DNA from: Pseudomonas sp. Irchel 3A7
GTDB lineage: Bacteria > Pseudomonadota > Gammaproteobacteria > Pseudomonadales > Pseudomonadaceae
Assembly: GCF_900187565.1 (NCBI RefSeq)
Contig: NZ_FYED01000007.1
Location: forward strand, 124,001-188,000
Reading direction: 5' to 3'
DNA: 64,000 bases
Positions 45,160 to 55,722 of the stretch are shown here, piece by piece. Every line of letters starts with the position of its first letter. The stretch's first letter is position 1. The translations under genes were made by a program, and so were the position numbers. The notes beneath the pieces are model-generated. The model worked only from the letters and a program-made list of their open reading frames with translations. It made no database searches and was not told where the DNA came from.

Positions 45160-46728
45160 ATGGCCCTTCCCAGCCGCCATTCACTCTTCCCGTTCCTTAC
45201 CTGGTTGCCCCGGCAAACCCGCGCCAGCGTCGGTCGAGACCTGATCGTCGGCCTCAGCGGTGCGATTCTCGCGTTGCCACAATCCATTGCCTACGCACTG
45301 ATCGCCGGTCTCCCACCGGAATACGGCTTGTACGCGGCGATCATCCCGGTATTGATCGCTTGCCTGTGGGGCTCGTCGTGGCATTTGATCTGCGGTCCTA
45401 CAGCGGCCATCTCCATTGTCCTGTACGCCAGCGTCAGTCCTCTGGCCGTTCCAGCGACACAGGACTACGTCACCTTGATCCTGTTGCTGACGTTTCTGGC
45501 CGGGATTTTCCAGTGGCTGCTGGGCTTGCTGCGCTTTGGCGCGCTGGTGAATTTCGTTTCTCATTCAGTAGTACTCGGCTTCACCCTCGGCGCGGCGGTG
45601 GTGATCGCCATCGGCCAGTTGCCCAACCTGTTGGGGCTGGCTTTGCCCAGCCAGGCCACCGCGCTGGACAGCTTCATCGCGCTGTTCAAACACCTCGACG
45701 AACTCGATAAACCATCACTGGTGCTGGGGCTGGCGACCGTGGTGGTGGGTGTAATCCTCAAGCTGTGGTTGCCGCGCTGGCCAACGCTGTTGATCACTCT
45801 GGTGCTGGGCGCACTCACGGTCTGGCTCTGGCCATCGATGTTCGGCCACGTGGAACTGGTCAGCGCATTCACCGGAAAGCTGCCGCCCTTGAGCCCGTTG
45901 CCGCTGGACCTCGACCTGATCCTGCGCCTGCTGCCTAGCGCCGTGGCCGTGGGCATGCTCGGCCTGGTCACCAGCCTGTCGATTGCCCGTTCGTTGTCGG
46001 CGCGCTCGCAACAATTGCTCGACGCCAATCAGGAGGTCCGCGCCCAGGGTTTATCCAACATCGTCGGTGCGTTTTTTTCCGGATCGCTGTCAGCCGGCTC
46101 CTTCACTCGCTCGGCCCTGAGCTACGAAGCAGGCGCCTGCTCACCCCTGGCAGGGATTTTTTCGGCGTTGTGGGTGGCGTTGTTCGCGATCTTCGGTGCG
46201 CAGTTGATCGCGCACATTCCGATTCCGGCCATGGCCGGCAGCATTCTGCTGATCGCCTGGGGCCTGGTGGACCATCGCGGCATTCGTGCCTTGCTGCGGG
46301 TCAGCCGCGCCGAGTTCCTGGTCATGGTCCTGACTTGTGTCGCCACCTTGCTGCTGGAACTGCAGACGGCGATCTATGCCGGGGTGCTGGCGTCGCTGTT
46401 CTTTTACCTCAAGCGCACCTCGCAACCGCGGGTACAACATGTGCGCGACGGCGATGAGGACATTCTGCGGGTGGGCGGTTCGATCTTTTTCGGCGCCAGC
46501 CATTACCTGCAAGTACGCCTGCAACGGATGCACGGCGCGCGCGTGGTGATCGAGGCGCAGCAGATCAACTTCATCGATTATTCAGGGGTGGAAATGCTGC
46601 ATCAGGAAGCGCGACGGCTACTGCGGCAAGATCGCAGCCTGACCCTGCGCCGGGCGCGGCCGCAGGTGGTGGAAGAATTGAGGAAGCTTGAGGGGGCGGA
46701 GAAATGCCCGATCCGTTTCGAAGATTGA
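45160..46728 (+). CDS. SulP-family anion transporter
   Basis: Inner-membrane transporter (522 aa) of the SLC26/SulP family. The membrane domain (about residues 15-400) has the family start VGLSGAILALPQSIAYALIAGLPPEYGLYAAIIPVLIACLWGSS. The C-terminal STAS domain (about 430-520) contains ILRVGGSIFFGASHYLQ and INFIDYSGVEMLHQEARRL. Members carry sulfate, bicarbonate or dicarboxylates. Lying next to betC, sulfate is the likely substrate. The ATG at 45160 is preceded by GAGAGG; the frame is open back into the REP pair but is not coding there. Confidence 0.88.
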   Translation: MALPSRHSLFPFLTWLPRQTRASVGRDLIVGLSGAILALPQSIAYALIAGLPPEYGLYAAIIPVLIACLWGSSWHLICGPTAAISIVLYASVSPLAVPATQDYVTLILLLTFLAGIFQWLLGLLRFGALVNFVSHSVVLGFTLGAAVVIAIGQLPNLLGLALPSQATALDSFIALFKHLDELDKPSLVLGLATVVVGVILKLWLPRWPTLLITLVLGALTVWLWPSMFGHVELVSAFTGKLPPLSPLPLDLDLILRLLPSAVAVGMLGLVTSLSIARSLSARSQQLLDANQEVRAQGLSNIVGAFFSGSLSAGSFTRSALSYEAGACSPLAGIFSALWVALFAIFGAQLIAHIPIPAMAGSILLIAWGLVDHRGIRALLRVSRAEFLVMVLTCVATLLLELQTAIYAGVLASLFFYLKRTSQPRVQHVRDGDEDILRVGGSIFFGASHYLQVRLQRMHGARVVIEAQQINFIDYSGVEMLHQEARRLLRQDRSLTLRRARPQVVEELRKLEGAEKCPIRFED

Positions 46729-46757
46729 AACACCGAACCCTGAAATGCACATCGCTT

Positions 46758-46852
46758 CTGTGGCGAGGGAGCTTGCTCCCGTTGGGTTGCGGAGCAACCC
46801 TAAGATCTGCGGGCGCTTCGCACCCGAGCGGGAGCAAGCTCCCTCGCCACAA
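46758..46852. repeat. REP pair 10 (GGGAGCTTGCTCCC type)
   Basis: TGTGGCGAGGGAGC ends pointing outward, between convergent SulP and aroE genes, ending 5 nt from the aroE stop. Confidence 0.85.
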
Positions 46853-46856
46853 AAGC

Positions 46857-47678
46857 TTATAGAGCGAGTTGTCGACGAAGTTCGGCCAACACCGGCGCCG
46901 TGTCCGGGCGCACGCCACGCCACAGGAAGAACGCCTCCGCCGCTTGTTCAGCCAGCATGCCCAAACCGTCCATCGCCACCGCCGCGTCGTGTTCGCTGGC
47001 CCAGCGGCAGAACGAGGTCGGTTCCTTGCCGTACATCATGTCGTAGCACACCGTTTTGCCCGGTTCGATCAGGCTGGCGGCAATCGGCGGCACATCGCCC
47101 GTCAGGCTCGCGGACGTGGCGTTGATGATCAGGTCCACCGATTCCTGCAACCAGTCGTAACCGCTGGCCGATACCGGTCCCAGGTCGCAGAACAGTTCCG
47201 CCAGCAACTCGGCCTTGTCCACCGTCCGGTTGGCGATGATCACTGACGCCGGTTGCTCGGCCAGCAACGGCTCCATTACACCGCGCACCGCGCCGCCAGC
47301 CCCGAGCAGCAGGATGCGTTTGCCCTTGAGGCTGAACCCGGCGTTGACCGTCAGGTCCCGCACCAGGCCGGCGCCGTCGGTGTTGTCACCCAGCAGACTG
47401 CCGTCGTCCATTTTGCTCAGGGTATTCACCGCACCGGCCCGTTGCGCCCGCGCGGTCAGGGTGTCGGCCAGGCGATAGGCTTCTTCCTTGAACGGAACCG
47501 TTACGTTTGCTCCGCGACCTTCGAGGAAAAATGCCCGGGCGCAGCCGGAAAAATCGTCGAGGGGCGCCAACGAGGTGCTGTAGTCGAGTTTCTGCGCGGT
47601 CTGCTCGGCGAACAGCCGATGGATCAGTGGCGACTTGCTGTGGCCAATCGGATTACCGAAAACGACATAACGGTCCAT
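46857..47678 (-). CDS. aroE: AroE, shikimate dehydrogenase
   Basis: Reduces 3-dehydroshikimate with NADPH in the aromatic amino acid pathway (273 aa). Substrate motif NPIGHSKSP, catalytic lysine in [18 protein letters not shown], and the NADP loop [11 protein letters not shown] with NRTVDKA are all present. The ATG at 47678 has GAGGA at six-base spacing; an ATG two codons upstream overlaps that site. It follows hemF by 13 nt, forming a hemF-aroE operon. Confidence 0.96.
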   Translation of the reverse strand: MDRYVVFGNPIGHSKSPLIHRLFAEQTAQKLDYSTSLAPLDDFSGCARAFFLEGRGANVTVPFKEEAYRLADTLTARAQRAGAVNTLSKMDDGSLLGDNTDGAGLVRDLTVNAGFSLKGKRILLLGAGGAVRGVMEPLLAEQPASVIIANRTVDKAELLAELFCDLGPVSASGYDWLQESVDLIINATSASLTGDVPPIAASLIEPGKTVCYDMMYGKEPTSFCRWASEHDAAVAMDGLGMLAEQAAEAFFLWRGVRPDTAPVLAELRRQLAL

Positions 47679-47691
47679 CAACATTCCTCGT

Positions 47692-48630
<939 letters not shown>

Positions 48631-48768
48631 CTACGCGGCGCTCCATCGGAGCCGGCCTGCGCAAATGGGCGCGTAGCATACCACCGCCAATGCGCTCGTC
48701 GCAGTTGACGAAGATCAAGCTTAGGCGTTCGATAGGGCGCTTGGTAAAGCGACCTCAGGAGAGTGCAG

Positions 48769-49746
48769 ATGGCAAAGCGTATCCAGTTCCGTGCCCATGG
48801 CGGCCCCGAAGTACTCGAGTATGTGGATTACCTACCCGCCGAGCCCGGTCCGCAGCAGGTCCGCGTAAGCAACAAGGCCATCGGCCTGAACTTTATCGAC
48901 ACCTATTACCGCAGCGGTCTCTATCCGCCACCGTCCCTGCCATCAGGTGTAGGTTCGGAAGGCGCAGGCGTGGTTGAAGCGGTCGGTAGCGAAGTTAGCC
49001 GGTTCAAGGTGGGTGATCGCGTGGCTTACGGCAGCGGCCCATTGGGCGCCTATAGCGACGTGCATGTCTTGCCCGAGGCCAATCTGGTCCACCTTCCGGA
49101 CGCCATCAGCTTCGAACAGGCGGCCGGGGTCATGCTCAAAGGCCTGACGGTGCAGTACCTGTTGCGTCAGACCTATGAACTCAAGGGTGGCGAAACCATT
49201 CTGTTCCACGCTGCGGCTGGCGGCGTGGGTTCCCTGGCCTGCCAATGGGCCAAGGCCTTGGGCGTAAAGTTGATCGGTACGGTGAGTTCAGCGGAAAAAG
49301 CCACGCTGGCCAAGGCCAATGGTGCCTGGGCGACCATCGACTACAGCCATGAAAACGTCGCACAGCGGGTGCTGGAATTGACTGACGGCAAAAAAGTCCC
49401 GGTGGTGTACGACGGCGTCGGCAAGGACACTTGGCTGACCTCTCTGGACAGCGTCGCGCCACGGGGGCTGGTGGTGAGTTTCGGCAACGCTTCGGGCGCG
49501 GTGGACGGTGTGAATCTGGGGATTCTGGCGGCGAAGGGTTCGCTCTACGTCACCCGGCCGACCCTGGGTACCTATGCCAATAACGCGGAAAACCTGCAGC
49601 GCATGGCCGATGAGCTGTTCGAGATGATCATCAGCGGCAAGCTGAAGGTGGACATCAGCCAGCGTTATCCACTGGCGGAAGCGGCGAAGGCGCAGGCTGA
49701 ATTGTCGGCACGGCGTACGACAGGATCGGTGGTTCTGTTGCCTTAA
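48769..49746 (+). CDS. qor: Quinone oxidoreductase (zeta-crystallin type)
   Basis: NADPH-dependent quinone reductase of the medium-chain dehydrogenase family without zinc (325 aa). The GroES-like N-terminal domain contains GLNFIDTYYRSGLYPPPSLPSGVGSEGAGVVEAVG. The Rossmann part has ILFHAAAGGVGSLACQWAKALG (AAxxGVG) and VVYDGVGKDTW. AGGAG lies eight bases before the ATG at 48769; a GTG two codons upstream is possible. P. aeruginosa Qor has the same length. Convergent with tsaC. Confidence 0.94.
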   Translation: MAKRIQFRAHGGPEVLEYVDYLPAEPGPQQVRVSNKAIGLNFIDTYYRSGLYPPPSLPSGVGSEGAGVVEAVGSEVSRFKVGDRVAYGSGPLGAYSDVHVLPEANLVHLPDAISFEQAAGVMLKGLTVQYLLRQTYELKGGETILFHAAAGGVGSLACQWAKALGVKLIGTVSSAEKATLAKANGAWATIDYSHENVAQRVLELTDGKKVPVVYDGVGKDTWLTSLDSVAPRGLVVSFGNASGAVDGVNLGILAAKGSLYVTRPTLGTYANNAENLQRMADELFEMIISGKLKVDISQRYPLAEAAKAQAELSARRTTGSVVLLP

Positions 49747-49752
49747 GGACGA

Positions 49753-49847
49753 TTTCGCGAGCAGGCTCGCTCCCACATTTGATCGTTGTCGAACACCCAT
49801 TCTGTGTTCCCTGAAGATCTACTGTGGGAGCGAGCCTGCTCGCGAAT
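49753..49847. repeat. REP pair 11
   Basis: GAGCGAGCCTGCTCGC cores, TGTGGG ends facing inward, between convergent qor and tsaC. Confidence 0.87.
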
Positions 49848-49862
49848 GGCCACACCACGGTA

Positions 49863-50420
49863 TTAATCCGGGCGCACAACATGCCCGGTTGCCAAATCAC
49901 GAATCACGCTCGGGTTCTTGCGCCCGCCCAGATTCCCGCCCAGCACCAGATCAACCTGCCCACGGAAATACTGCTCGACGCGAATCCGCGTGCGCGCCGC
50001 CGGCCGGCCCTGCGGGTTGGCAGAGGTCGACACCAACGGCCCGACGAGGGCGCACAAATCCCGTACTTGGGGGTGATCGCTGACCCGCAGGGCCACCGTT
50101 TCATGCACGCCGGTAATCCACTGCGGCAACATATTCTGATGCGGCACCAGCCAGGTATTCGGCCCCGGCCAGGTGCTGGCCATGCGGTCCATCCACAATT
50201 CGGGGAAGTCCTCGAACAGGAAGTCGAACTGGCGAATGTTATCCGCGACCAGAATCAGGCCCTTATCCACAGACCGGCCCTTGATCAGCAACAACCGGTC
50301 CACTGCCTCTTCGTCCCACGGGTCGCAACCCAGACCCCAGACGGCTTCGGTTGGGTAGGCAATTACCGCCCCCGCGCGAACGGCTCGTGCGGCTTGTTGC
50401 ACACGCCAACTGTTGACCAT
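49863..50420 (-). CDS. tsaC: TsaC/YrdC, threonylcarbamoyl-AMP synthase
   Basis: Makes threonylcarbamoyl-AMP for the t6A37 modification of ANN-decoding tRNAs (185 aa). The YrdC fold motifs are [42 protein letters not shown], and [17 protein letters not shown]. Short TsaC form without the Sua5 domain. Last of the LysM-dprA-tsaC run on the minus strand, 54 nt after dprA. A DnaA box lies within it. Confidence 0.95.
   Translation of the reverse strand: MVNSWRVQQAARAVRAGAVIAYPTEAVWGLGCDPWDEEAVDRLLLIKGRSVDKGLILVADNIRQFDFLFEDFPELWMDRMASTWPGPNTWLVPHQNMLPQWITGVHETVALRVSDHPQVRDLCALVGPLVSTSANPQGRPAARTRIRVEQYFRGQVDLVLGGNLGGRKNPSVIRDLATGHVVRPD
50263..50271 (+). other. DnaA box (TTATCCACA)
   Basis: Perfect 9-mer inside tsaC. 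Confidence 0.7.
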
Positions 50421-50474
50421 GAAAAACGCTCCAGAATAAGGCTCTGTGCAGTTTACCGATCTTCCTTATAAAAC

Positions 50475-51578
50475 CTAGCTCACCCGCGCAAACCAGCGCC
50501 CGTTTTCGCAGACTGCGCGGCCCTCCATTTCCAGTTCGGTCAGCGCCACCAGTACATTGGGCAAGGTCCAACCGATGGCGTCGGCCAGCGCTTCACTGGT
50601 GTGGGGCGCAGCGTGGAGTAACTTCAGCAAAGGGTGGATGGCTTTCGCTGGCTCGTCTTTGGATAACGGCAGCTGTTGCCAGCCACGCAAGGCTTCAAGG
50701 ATATGTTCGACGGTTTCCACAAGCACCGCACCGTCGCGGATCAACTGGTGACAACCCTTGGCGCCGGGGTGGTGGATCGACCCCGGAATGGCATAGACCT
50801 CGCGCCCTTGTTCCGCCGCCAGCCTCGCGGTGATCAAGGAACCGCTGGCGACGCTGGCCTCGACCACCAACACGCCAAGGGACAAACCGCTGATGATTCG
50901 ATTGCGTCGCGGGAAATTGCTGGCCGTCGGGCCGGCGTCCAGCGGAAACTCGGAAAGCACTGCGCTACCGGAGGCGATCATCGCATCGGCCAGCGGCCGA
51001 TTGCGCTGTGGATAAAATTTTTCCAGCCCGGTGCCGAGCACTCCGATCGTTTGCCCGCCAACGTCCAGTGCTGCCTGATGCGCAGCGGCGTCGATGCCCA
51101 GGGCCAGACCGCTGGTGATGACAAATCCGGCACCGGCCAGACTGCGGGAGAACGCAACAGCGGTGTCCATGCCCGGCCTTGACGCGCGACGACTGCCCAC
51201 CATCGCCAGTTGCGGTTTTTCCAGAATGTCGAGATTGCCTGCGACGAACAACAATGGCGGTGCATCGCTGATTTGCGCCAGCAGCGCCGGGTAGTCAGGC
51301 TGGTCCCACATCAATAAATGCTGGCCCGGACGCTCTAGCCAGGCCAGCGCATGGCTTGCGCCATCGCGGACCTCCGAGCATCGTCGAGCCTCGGAACAGG
51401 CCAATGGCAAGCCCAGCGCACGCCAGGCGCTGGCCGGTGCGCTGATGGCTTTTGACGCTGAACCGAAGGCCTCCAGCAACTTCCTGAATCGCGCCGGACC
51501 GAGTTCCGGCAATCGATGCAGGCGTAAACGAGCCTCCAGTTCCGCGGGTGAAACCGGTGTAAAAGCTGACTGCGACAT
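50475..51578 (-). CDS. dprA: DprA/Smf, DNA-processing protein
   Basis: Loads RecA on incoming single-stranded DNA during transformation and is conserved in many species not known to be competent (367 aa). An N-terminal SAM-like region is followed by the Rossmann domain (about residues 90-290): MVGSRRASRPGMDTAVAFSRSLAGAGFVITSGLALGID, then GVLGTGLEKFYPQRN, SEFPLDAGPTASNFPRRNRIISGLS and EVYAIPGSIHHPGAKGCHQLI. The C-terminal DprA winged helix is about 310-365. Start ATG at 51578. A DnaA box occurs within it and another just upstream. Confidence 0.95.
   Translation of the reverse strand: MSQSAFTPVSPAELEARLRLHRLPELGPARFRKLLEAFGSASKAISAPASAWRALGLPLACSEARRCSEVRDGASHALAWLERPGQHLLMWDQPDYPALLAQISDAPPLLFVAGNLDILEKPQLAMVGSRRASRPGMDTAVAFSRSLAGAGFVITSGLALGIDAAAHQAALDVGGQTIGVLGTGLEKFYPQRNRPLADAMIASGSAVLSEFPLDAGPTASNFPRRNRIISGLSLGVLVVEASVASGSLITARLAAEQGREVYAIPGSIHHPGAKGCHQLIRDGAVLVETVEHILEALRGWQQLPLSKDEPAKAIHPLLKLLHAAPHTSEALADAIGWTLPNVLVALTELEMEGRAVCENGRWFARVS
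51007..51015 (-). other. DnaA box (TTATCCACA)
   Basis: Perfect 9-mer inside dprA. Confidence 0.7.
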
Positions 51579-51624
51579 GGATCATCCTTGATCGTTATAA
51601 GCCCCCGTCCAAGCGGGAATAAGC

Positions 51625-51633
51625 TGTGGATAA
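51625..51633 (-). other. DnaA box (TTATCCACA)
   Basis: Perfect 9-mer in the 81-nt gap between the LysM gene and dprA. Confidence 0.75.
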
Positions 51634-51659
51634 CTCTGTTGGTAACTTGTGAAGCAAGC

Positions 51660-52685
51660 TTACGGATTTCGCACCTTGTCCATCACCGCCAGGGAACGCG
51701 ACGCGTTGAGCACCAGCCCGTAGCTGAGCTTGTCGTAGGTACGGAAAACCATCAGCAGGCCGGCGCGTTCATCAGGAATTTTCAGCGGCTGGCCGGTGAT
51801 CCGGTCACGCACGGTTTCCCCGGTCTTCATCACCACCAACACATTGCCTTCGGCCAGGCCATCGCGCTGGCCCTTGTTCAGCGTGACCACGTCCAGTGCG
51901 CCGATCTGGGTGACCCCGCGCGGCACATCAATGATCAGGCCGTTGATGTCGGCGCCGGGTGCGCTGGGCATGAAGGTCGAATTGATCGAACGTTCCTCGC
52001 CGCTGAACAAACGGTCACCGAGGCGCACTTCCTGGGTGGTGCGCTGCAACGCCAGCGTGGCGACGTCACCTTCGGTGGCGATGATCTCGCCGCCGCCGAT
52101 GTCGTCGGCGTTGATCCCCAGAAACTCCCGGGTCTGCGGATCGGTGTAGACCTTGCCCTGGCGGAAGATGCCGTAGACCGGTTGCGCCGGGTCAAAGTGG
52201 CCGCGGGCGAAAATACGGTCGCCGATGCCGCTGAGCACGCGTTCGTCATCACCGGCGACGATGTACGGCGCCTTGTCGAAATCCTCGGACTTGTCGACGA
52301 TGCGGTTGCTCAGCAGAAAACTGTTGATCGATTTCAGAGGAATGCTCGGAATCGCGTCAGCCACCGGACTGCTGCGCACTCGCGGCGAGAGTTTGATGGT
52401 GCCTCGGGAGACCCCGCGATCGAGGGTCAGGCGTGGTTGACCGTTGACGTAAACCAACGAAAGCGTATCGCCGGGGTAGATGAGGCTGGGGTTTTCGATT
52501 TGCTGATTGGCTTGCCAGAGCTGCGGCCATTGCCACGGCTCACGAAGGAATTTTCCCGAGATGTCCCAGAGTGTGTCCCCCGATACGACGATGTATTGCT
52601 GTGGAAAACCTTCCCTGAGTTGCACTTGCCCGTGCGCCAGACCGGCAGAGACCAGAAGCAGCAAGGCGAGTAGTGATTTCCTCAT
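51660..52685 (-). CDS. LysM-domain periplasmic protein
   Basis: Exported protein (341 aa) with signal peptide [19 protein letters not shown] and one N-terminal LysM peptidoglycan-binding domain (about residues 33-80: [33 protein letters not shown]...[11 protein letters not shown]). The remaining 250 residues, with [22 protein letters not shown] and [12 protein letters not shown], form a conserved region of unknown function found in this gene next to dprA across gammaproteobacteria. It is first in the dprA-tsaC run and divergent from def over 171 bp. Confidence 0.9.
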   Translation of the reverse strand: MRKSLLALLLLVSAGLAHGQVQLREGFPQQYIVVSGDTLWDISGKFLREPWQWPQLWQANQQIENPSLIYPGDTLSLVYVNGQPRLTLDRGVSRGTIKLSPRVRSSPVADAIPSIPLKSINSFLLSNRIVDKSEDFDKAPYIVAGDDERVLSGIGDRIFARGHFDPAQPVYGIFRQGKVYTDPQTREFLGINADDIGGGEIIATEGDVATLALQRTTQEVRLGDRLFSGEERSINSTFMPSAPGADINGLIIDVPRGVTQIGALDVVTLNKGQRDGLAEGNVLVVMKTGETVRDRITGQPLKIPDERAGLLMVFRTYDKLSYGLVLNASRSLAVMDKVRNP

Positions 52686-52856
52686 GCGGTGAATCCCTTT
52701 ATTATGTACGTTCGCGTGAAACGCCAGAGCCGTCAGTGGCTCGCTCCCGGCTTGCTTATGAAGAGAAGGGAGCTACGTTTCACAAAGGTAGCCTGCCTCT
52801 TCGGACTCACCAGGCCACCGACCCGACCTTACTTCACACGTGCAGTCATCAAGCTT

Positions 52857-53363
52857 ATGGCCATTTTGAACATCCTCGAATTCCCTGACTCGCGCCTGCG
52901 CACCATCGCCAAACCGGTGGCCGTAGTGGACGACGAAGTGCGTCAGTTGGTCGATGACATGTTTGAAACAATGTATGAGGCACCAGGCATCGGCCTCGCC
53001 GCGACCCAGGTCAACGTACATAAACGTATCGTCGTGATGGACCTTTCCGAAGACCGCACCGAGCCGCGAGTGTTCATCAACCCCGAGCTCGAACCTCTGA
53101 CCGACGAGATGGGCCAGTACCAGGAAGGCTGCCTTTCGGTACCGGGCTTCTACGAAAACGTCGATCGTCCGCAACGGGTCAAGGTCAAGGCGCTGGACCG
53201 CGACGGCAAGCCTTACGAACTGATCGCCGAAGACTTGCTCGCTGTGTGCATCCAGCATGAATGCGACCACCTCAACGGCAAATTGTTCGTCGATTACCTG
53301 TCCACGCTCAAACGCGACCGCATCAAGAAGAAACTGGAAAAGCTTCATCGCCAGAACGCCTGA
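52857..53363 (+). CDS. def: Def, peptide deformylase
   Basis: Removes the formyl group from new protein N-termini (168 aa, the usual length). All three motifs are intact: [19 protein letters not shown] with the metal cysteine, and QHECDHLNG with the metal histidines and catalytic glutamate. The ATG at 52857 gives the standard N-terminus [21 protein letters not shown]. The frame remains open 56 codons further upstream but without homology. It is separated from fmt by a terminator. Confidence 0.96.
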   Translation: MAILNILEFPDSRLRTIAKPVAVVDDEVRQLVDDMFETMYEAPGIGLAATQVNVHKRIVVMDLSEDRTEPRVFINPELEPLTDEMGQYQEGCLSVPGFYENVDRPQRVKVKALDRDGKPYELIAEDLLAVCIQHECDHLNGKLFVDYLSTLKRDRIKKKLEKLHRQNA

Positions 53364-53374
53364 TGCCCATCTTC

Positions 53375-53404
53375 AAAGGCTTGCTGCGGCAAGCCTTTTT
53401 CTTT
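53375..53404 (+). terminator. Terminator between def and fmt
   Basis: Perfect 10-bp stem AAAGGCTTGC/GCAAGCCTTT with a TGCG loop, then a T-rich tail. It lies 29 nt before the fmt start, so fmt may need read-through or its own promoter. Confidence 0.88.
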
Positions 53405-53433
53405 TCAAGAAGCTTTGCAATAGAGAGCCACCC

Positions 53434-54393
53434 ATGACCGAGCCATTGCGCATTGTCTTTGCCGGCACCCCGGAATTCGCCGCCGAACACCTCAAGGCGC
53501 TGCTCGACAGCCCTTACGAGATCGTCGCGGTCTACACCCAACCGGATCGCCCGGCAGGTCGTGGGCAGAAATTGATGCCGAGCCCGGTCAAGCAGCTGGC
53601 GCTGGAGCACAACATCCCGGTGCTGCAACCGCCAACACTGCGCAACGAAGACGCTCAGGCCGAATTGGCCGTGCTGAAACCGGACTTGATGGTGGTGGTC
53701 GCCTACGGGCTGATCCTGCCGCAAGCCGTGCTGGATATTCCGCGCCTGGGTTGCATCAACAGCCATGCCTCCCTGCTGCCTCGCTGGCGCGGTGCGGCGC
53801 CGATCCAGCGCGCCGTCGAAGCGGGTGACCGCGAAAGTGGCGTGACCGTGATGCGCATGGAAGCGGGCCTGGACACCGGGCCGATGTTGCTGAGAGTCAC
53901 CACGCCGATCAGCGCCGAAGACACCGGCGGCAGCCTCCACGACCGCCTGGCCGAAATGGGTCCACCGGCGGTGGTGCAAGCGATTGCCGGTCTCGCCGCC
54001 GGAACACTGGAGGGCGAAGTGCAGGACGACAGCCTCGCCACCTACGCGCACAAATTGAACAAGGACGAAGCCCGCATCGACTGGAACCGCCCGGCCGTTG
54101 AGCTGGAGCGTCTGGTCCGTGCCTTCAATCCGTGGCCGATCACTCACAGCACGCTGAACGGCGAAGCACTGAAAGTCCTGGCCGCGAATCTGGCTGAAGG
54201 CAAGGGCGCTCCGGGGGAGATCCTTGGCGCCAGCAAGGACGGCCTGATCGTCGCCTGCGGTGAACAGGCCTTGTGCCTGACCCGTCTGCAATTGCCCGGC
54301 GGCAAGGCACTGAATTTCAGCGACCTGTTCAACAGCCGTCGCGAGAAATTCGCCACCGGTACCCTACTGGGTCAAACGGTGGACGTTCAATGA
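53434..54393 (+). CDS. fmt: Fmt, methionyl-tRNA formyltransferase
   Basis: Formylates initiator Met-tRNA (319 aa). The N-terminal formyltransferase domain has [18 protein letters not shown], the folate/catalytic region [27 protein letters not shown] (catalytic N and H) and GLDTGPML. The C-terminal OB-like tRNA domain starts near residue 208. The start ATG at 53434 follows GAGAG. It overlaps rsmB by 4 nt (ATGA). Confidence 0.96.
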   Translation: MTEPLRIVFAGTPEFAAEHLKALLDSPYEIVAVYTQPDRPAGRGQKLMPSPVKQLALEHNIPVLQPPTLRNEDAQAELAVLKPDLMVVVAYGLILPQAVLDIPRLGCINSHASLLPRWRGAAPIQRAVEAGDRESGVTVMRMEAGLDTGPMLLRVTTPISAEDTGGSLHDRLAEMGPPAVVQAIAGLAAGTLEGEVQDDSLATYAHKLNKDEARIDWNRPAVELERLVRAFNPWPITHSTLNGEALKVLAANLAEGKGAPGEILGASKDGLIVACGEQALCLTRLQLPGGKALNFSDLFNSRREKFATGTLLGQTVDVQ

Positions 54394-55700
54394 ATCCACG
54401 TCTGGCCGCCGCCAAGGCACTGGCTGCTGTTCTGAGCGGAAAAGCCTCACTTAACAGTTCACTGCCGACACAAATGGACAAGGTCGAGGACCGCGACCGC
54501 GGTTTCACCCAGGACCTGGCGTTCGGCACCGCGCGCTGGCAGCCACGTTTGTCGGCACTGGCGGCCAAGCTTTTGCAGAAACCGTTCAAGGCGGCCGATG
54601 CCGATGTCGAAGCGCTGCTGCTGGTCGGCCTCTACCAATTGCTCTACACCCGCGTCCCGGCTCACGCCGCCATCGGCGAAACCGTCGGTTGCGCCGACAA
54701 GCTGAAAAAGCCCTGGGCCAAAGCCTTGCTTAACGCCGTATTGCGCCGCGCCCAACGGGAAAGCGAAGCGTTGCTGGCCGAGCTGGAGCATGATCCGGTG
54801 GTACGCACCGCCCACCCGCGCTGGCTGCAGAAATCCCTGAAAGCCTTCTGGCCCGAGCAGTGGGAAGCGATTTGCGCGGCGAACAACGCGCACCCGCCGA
54901 TGATTTTGCGGGTCAACCGTCGCCATCAAACACGCGATGCCTATCTGGAACTGCTCAGCCAGGCCGGAATCGCCGCCAACCCCTGCGTTTACAGTCGGGA
55001 TGGCATCATCCTCGACGCAGCCGCCGACGTGCGCAGCCTTCCGGGTTTCGCCGAAGGCTGGATCAGTGTGCAGGATGAAGCGGCACAATTGGCGGCTGAT
55101 CTGCTCGATCTGGCCCCGGGCCAACGGGTGTTGGACGCCTGCTGCGCACCGGGCGGCAAGACCTGTCATATCCTCGAAGCCGAACCCGCACTGGCCGGCG
55201 TGGTAGCGGTGGACCTGGAAGCCAAGCGCCTGGTACGGGTGCGGGAAAACCTCGAACGCCTGGGCCTGAGCGCCGAGTTGATCGCCGCCGACGGCCGCGA
55301 CACCGAGGCCTGGTGGGATGGCAAACCATTCCAGCGCATCCTGCTGGACGCACCGTGCTCGGCCACTGGCGTGATCCGTCGCCACCCGGACATCAAGTTG
55401 ACCCGCCAACCGGATGACATCGCCGCGCTGGCGGTGCTGCAAGGCGAATTGCTCGACGCCATGTGGAAAACCCTGGAGGTTGGCGGCATCCTGCTCTATG
55501 CAACGTGCTCGACATTGCCGACCGAGAACACCGAAGTCATCGAGTCGTTCCTCACCCGAACCCCCGGTGCCCGCGAACTGGACCTGGCTACTGCGGCGGG
55601 AATCAAGCAGCCCCATGGTCGCCAGTTGCTGGCCCGGGAAGGCGGGCATGACGGGTTCTATTACGCCAAGCTGATCAAGATCGCCGCCGCGCGCGGTTAA
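54390..55700 (+). CDS. rsmB: RsmB, 16S rRNA m5C967 methyltransferase
   Basis: Methylates C967 of 16S rRNA (436 aa). An N-terminal NusB-like RNA-binding domain (about residues 1-140) precedes the NOL1/NOP2 methyltransferase domain: SAM motif [29 protein letters not shown] with the releasing cysteine, and [17 protein letters not shown] with the catalytic cysteine. Its ATG overlaps the fmt stop. trkA follows 22 nt later. Confidence 0.95.
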   Translation: MNPRLAAAKALAAVLSGKASLNSSLPTQMDKVEDRDRGFTQDLAFGTARWQPRLSALAAKLLQKPFKAADADVEALLLVGLYQLLYTRVPAHAAIGETVGCADKLKKPWAKALLNAVLRRAQRESEALLAELEHDPVVRTAHPRWLQKSLKAFWPEQWEAICAANNAHPPMILRVNRRHQTRDAYLELLSQAGIAANPCVYSRDGIILDAAADVRSLPGFAEGWISVQDEAAQLAADLLDLAPGQRVLDACCAPGGKTCHILEAEPALAGVVAVDLEAKRLVRVRENLERLGLSAELIAADGRDTEAWWDGKPFQRILLDAPCSATGVIRRHPDIKLTRQPDDIAALAVLQGELLDAMWKTLEVGGILLYATCSTLPTENTEVIESFLTRTPGARELDLATAAGIKQPHGRQLLAREGGHDGFYYAKLIKIAAARG

Positions 55701-55722
55701 ACGGATTCAATGGAGTGACTGG

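Noticed and set aside
45842..45857. parS-like sequence with CCACGTGGAAC inside the SulP gene
   Set aside because: Only about 12 of 16 positions match the ParB site TGTTCCACGTGGAACA and the left arm is lost. No perfect parS was found in the window.
49671..49679. TTATCCACT in qor, counted as a DnaA box at first
   Set aside because: The last base differs from the consensus. It, and similar one-mismatch sites such as that near 50658, were left out of the count of fourteen.
52689..52856. N-terminal extension of Def by 56 codons
   Set aside because: Peptide deformylase begins with the [11 protein letters not shown] segment; the upstream part is leader sequence that happens to be open.
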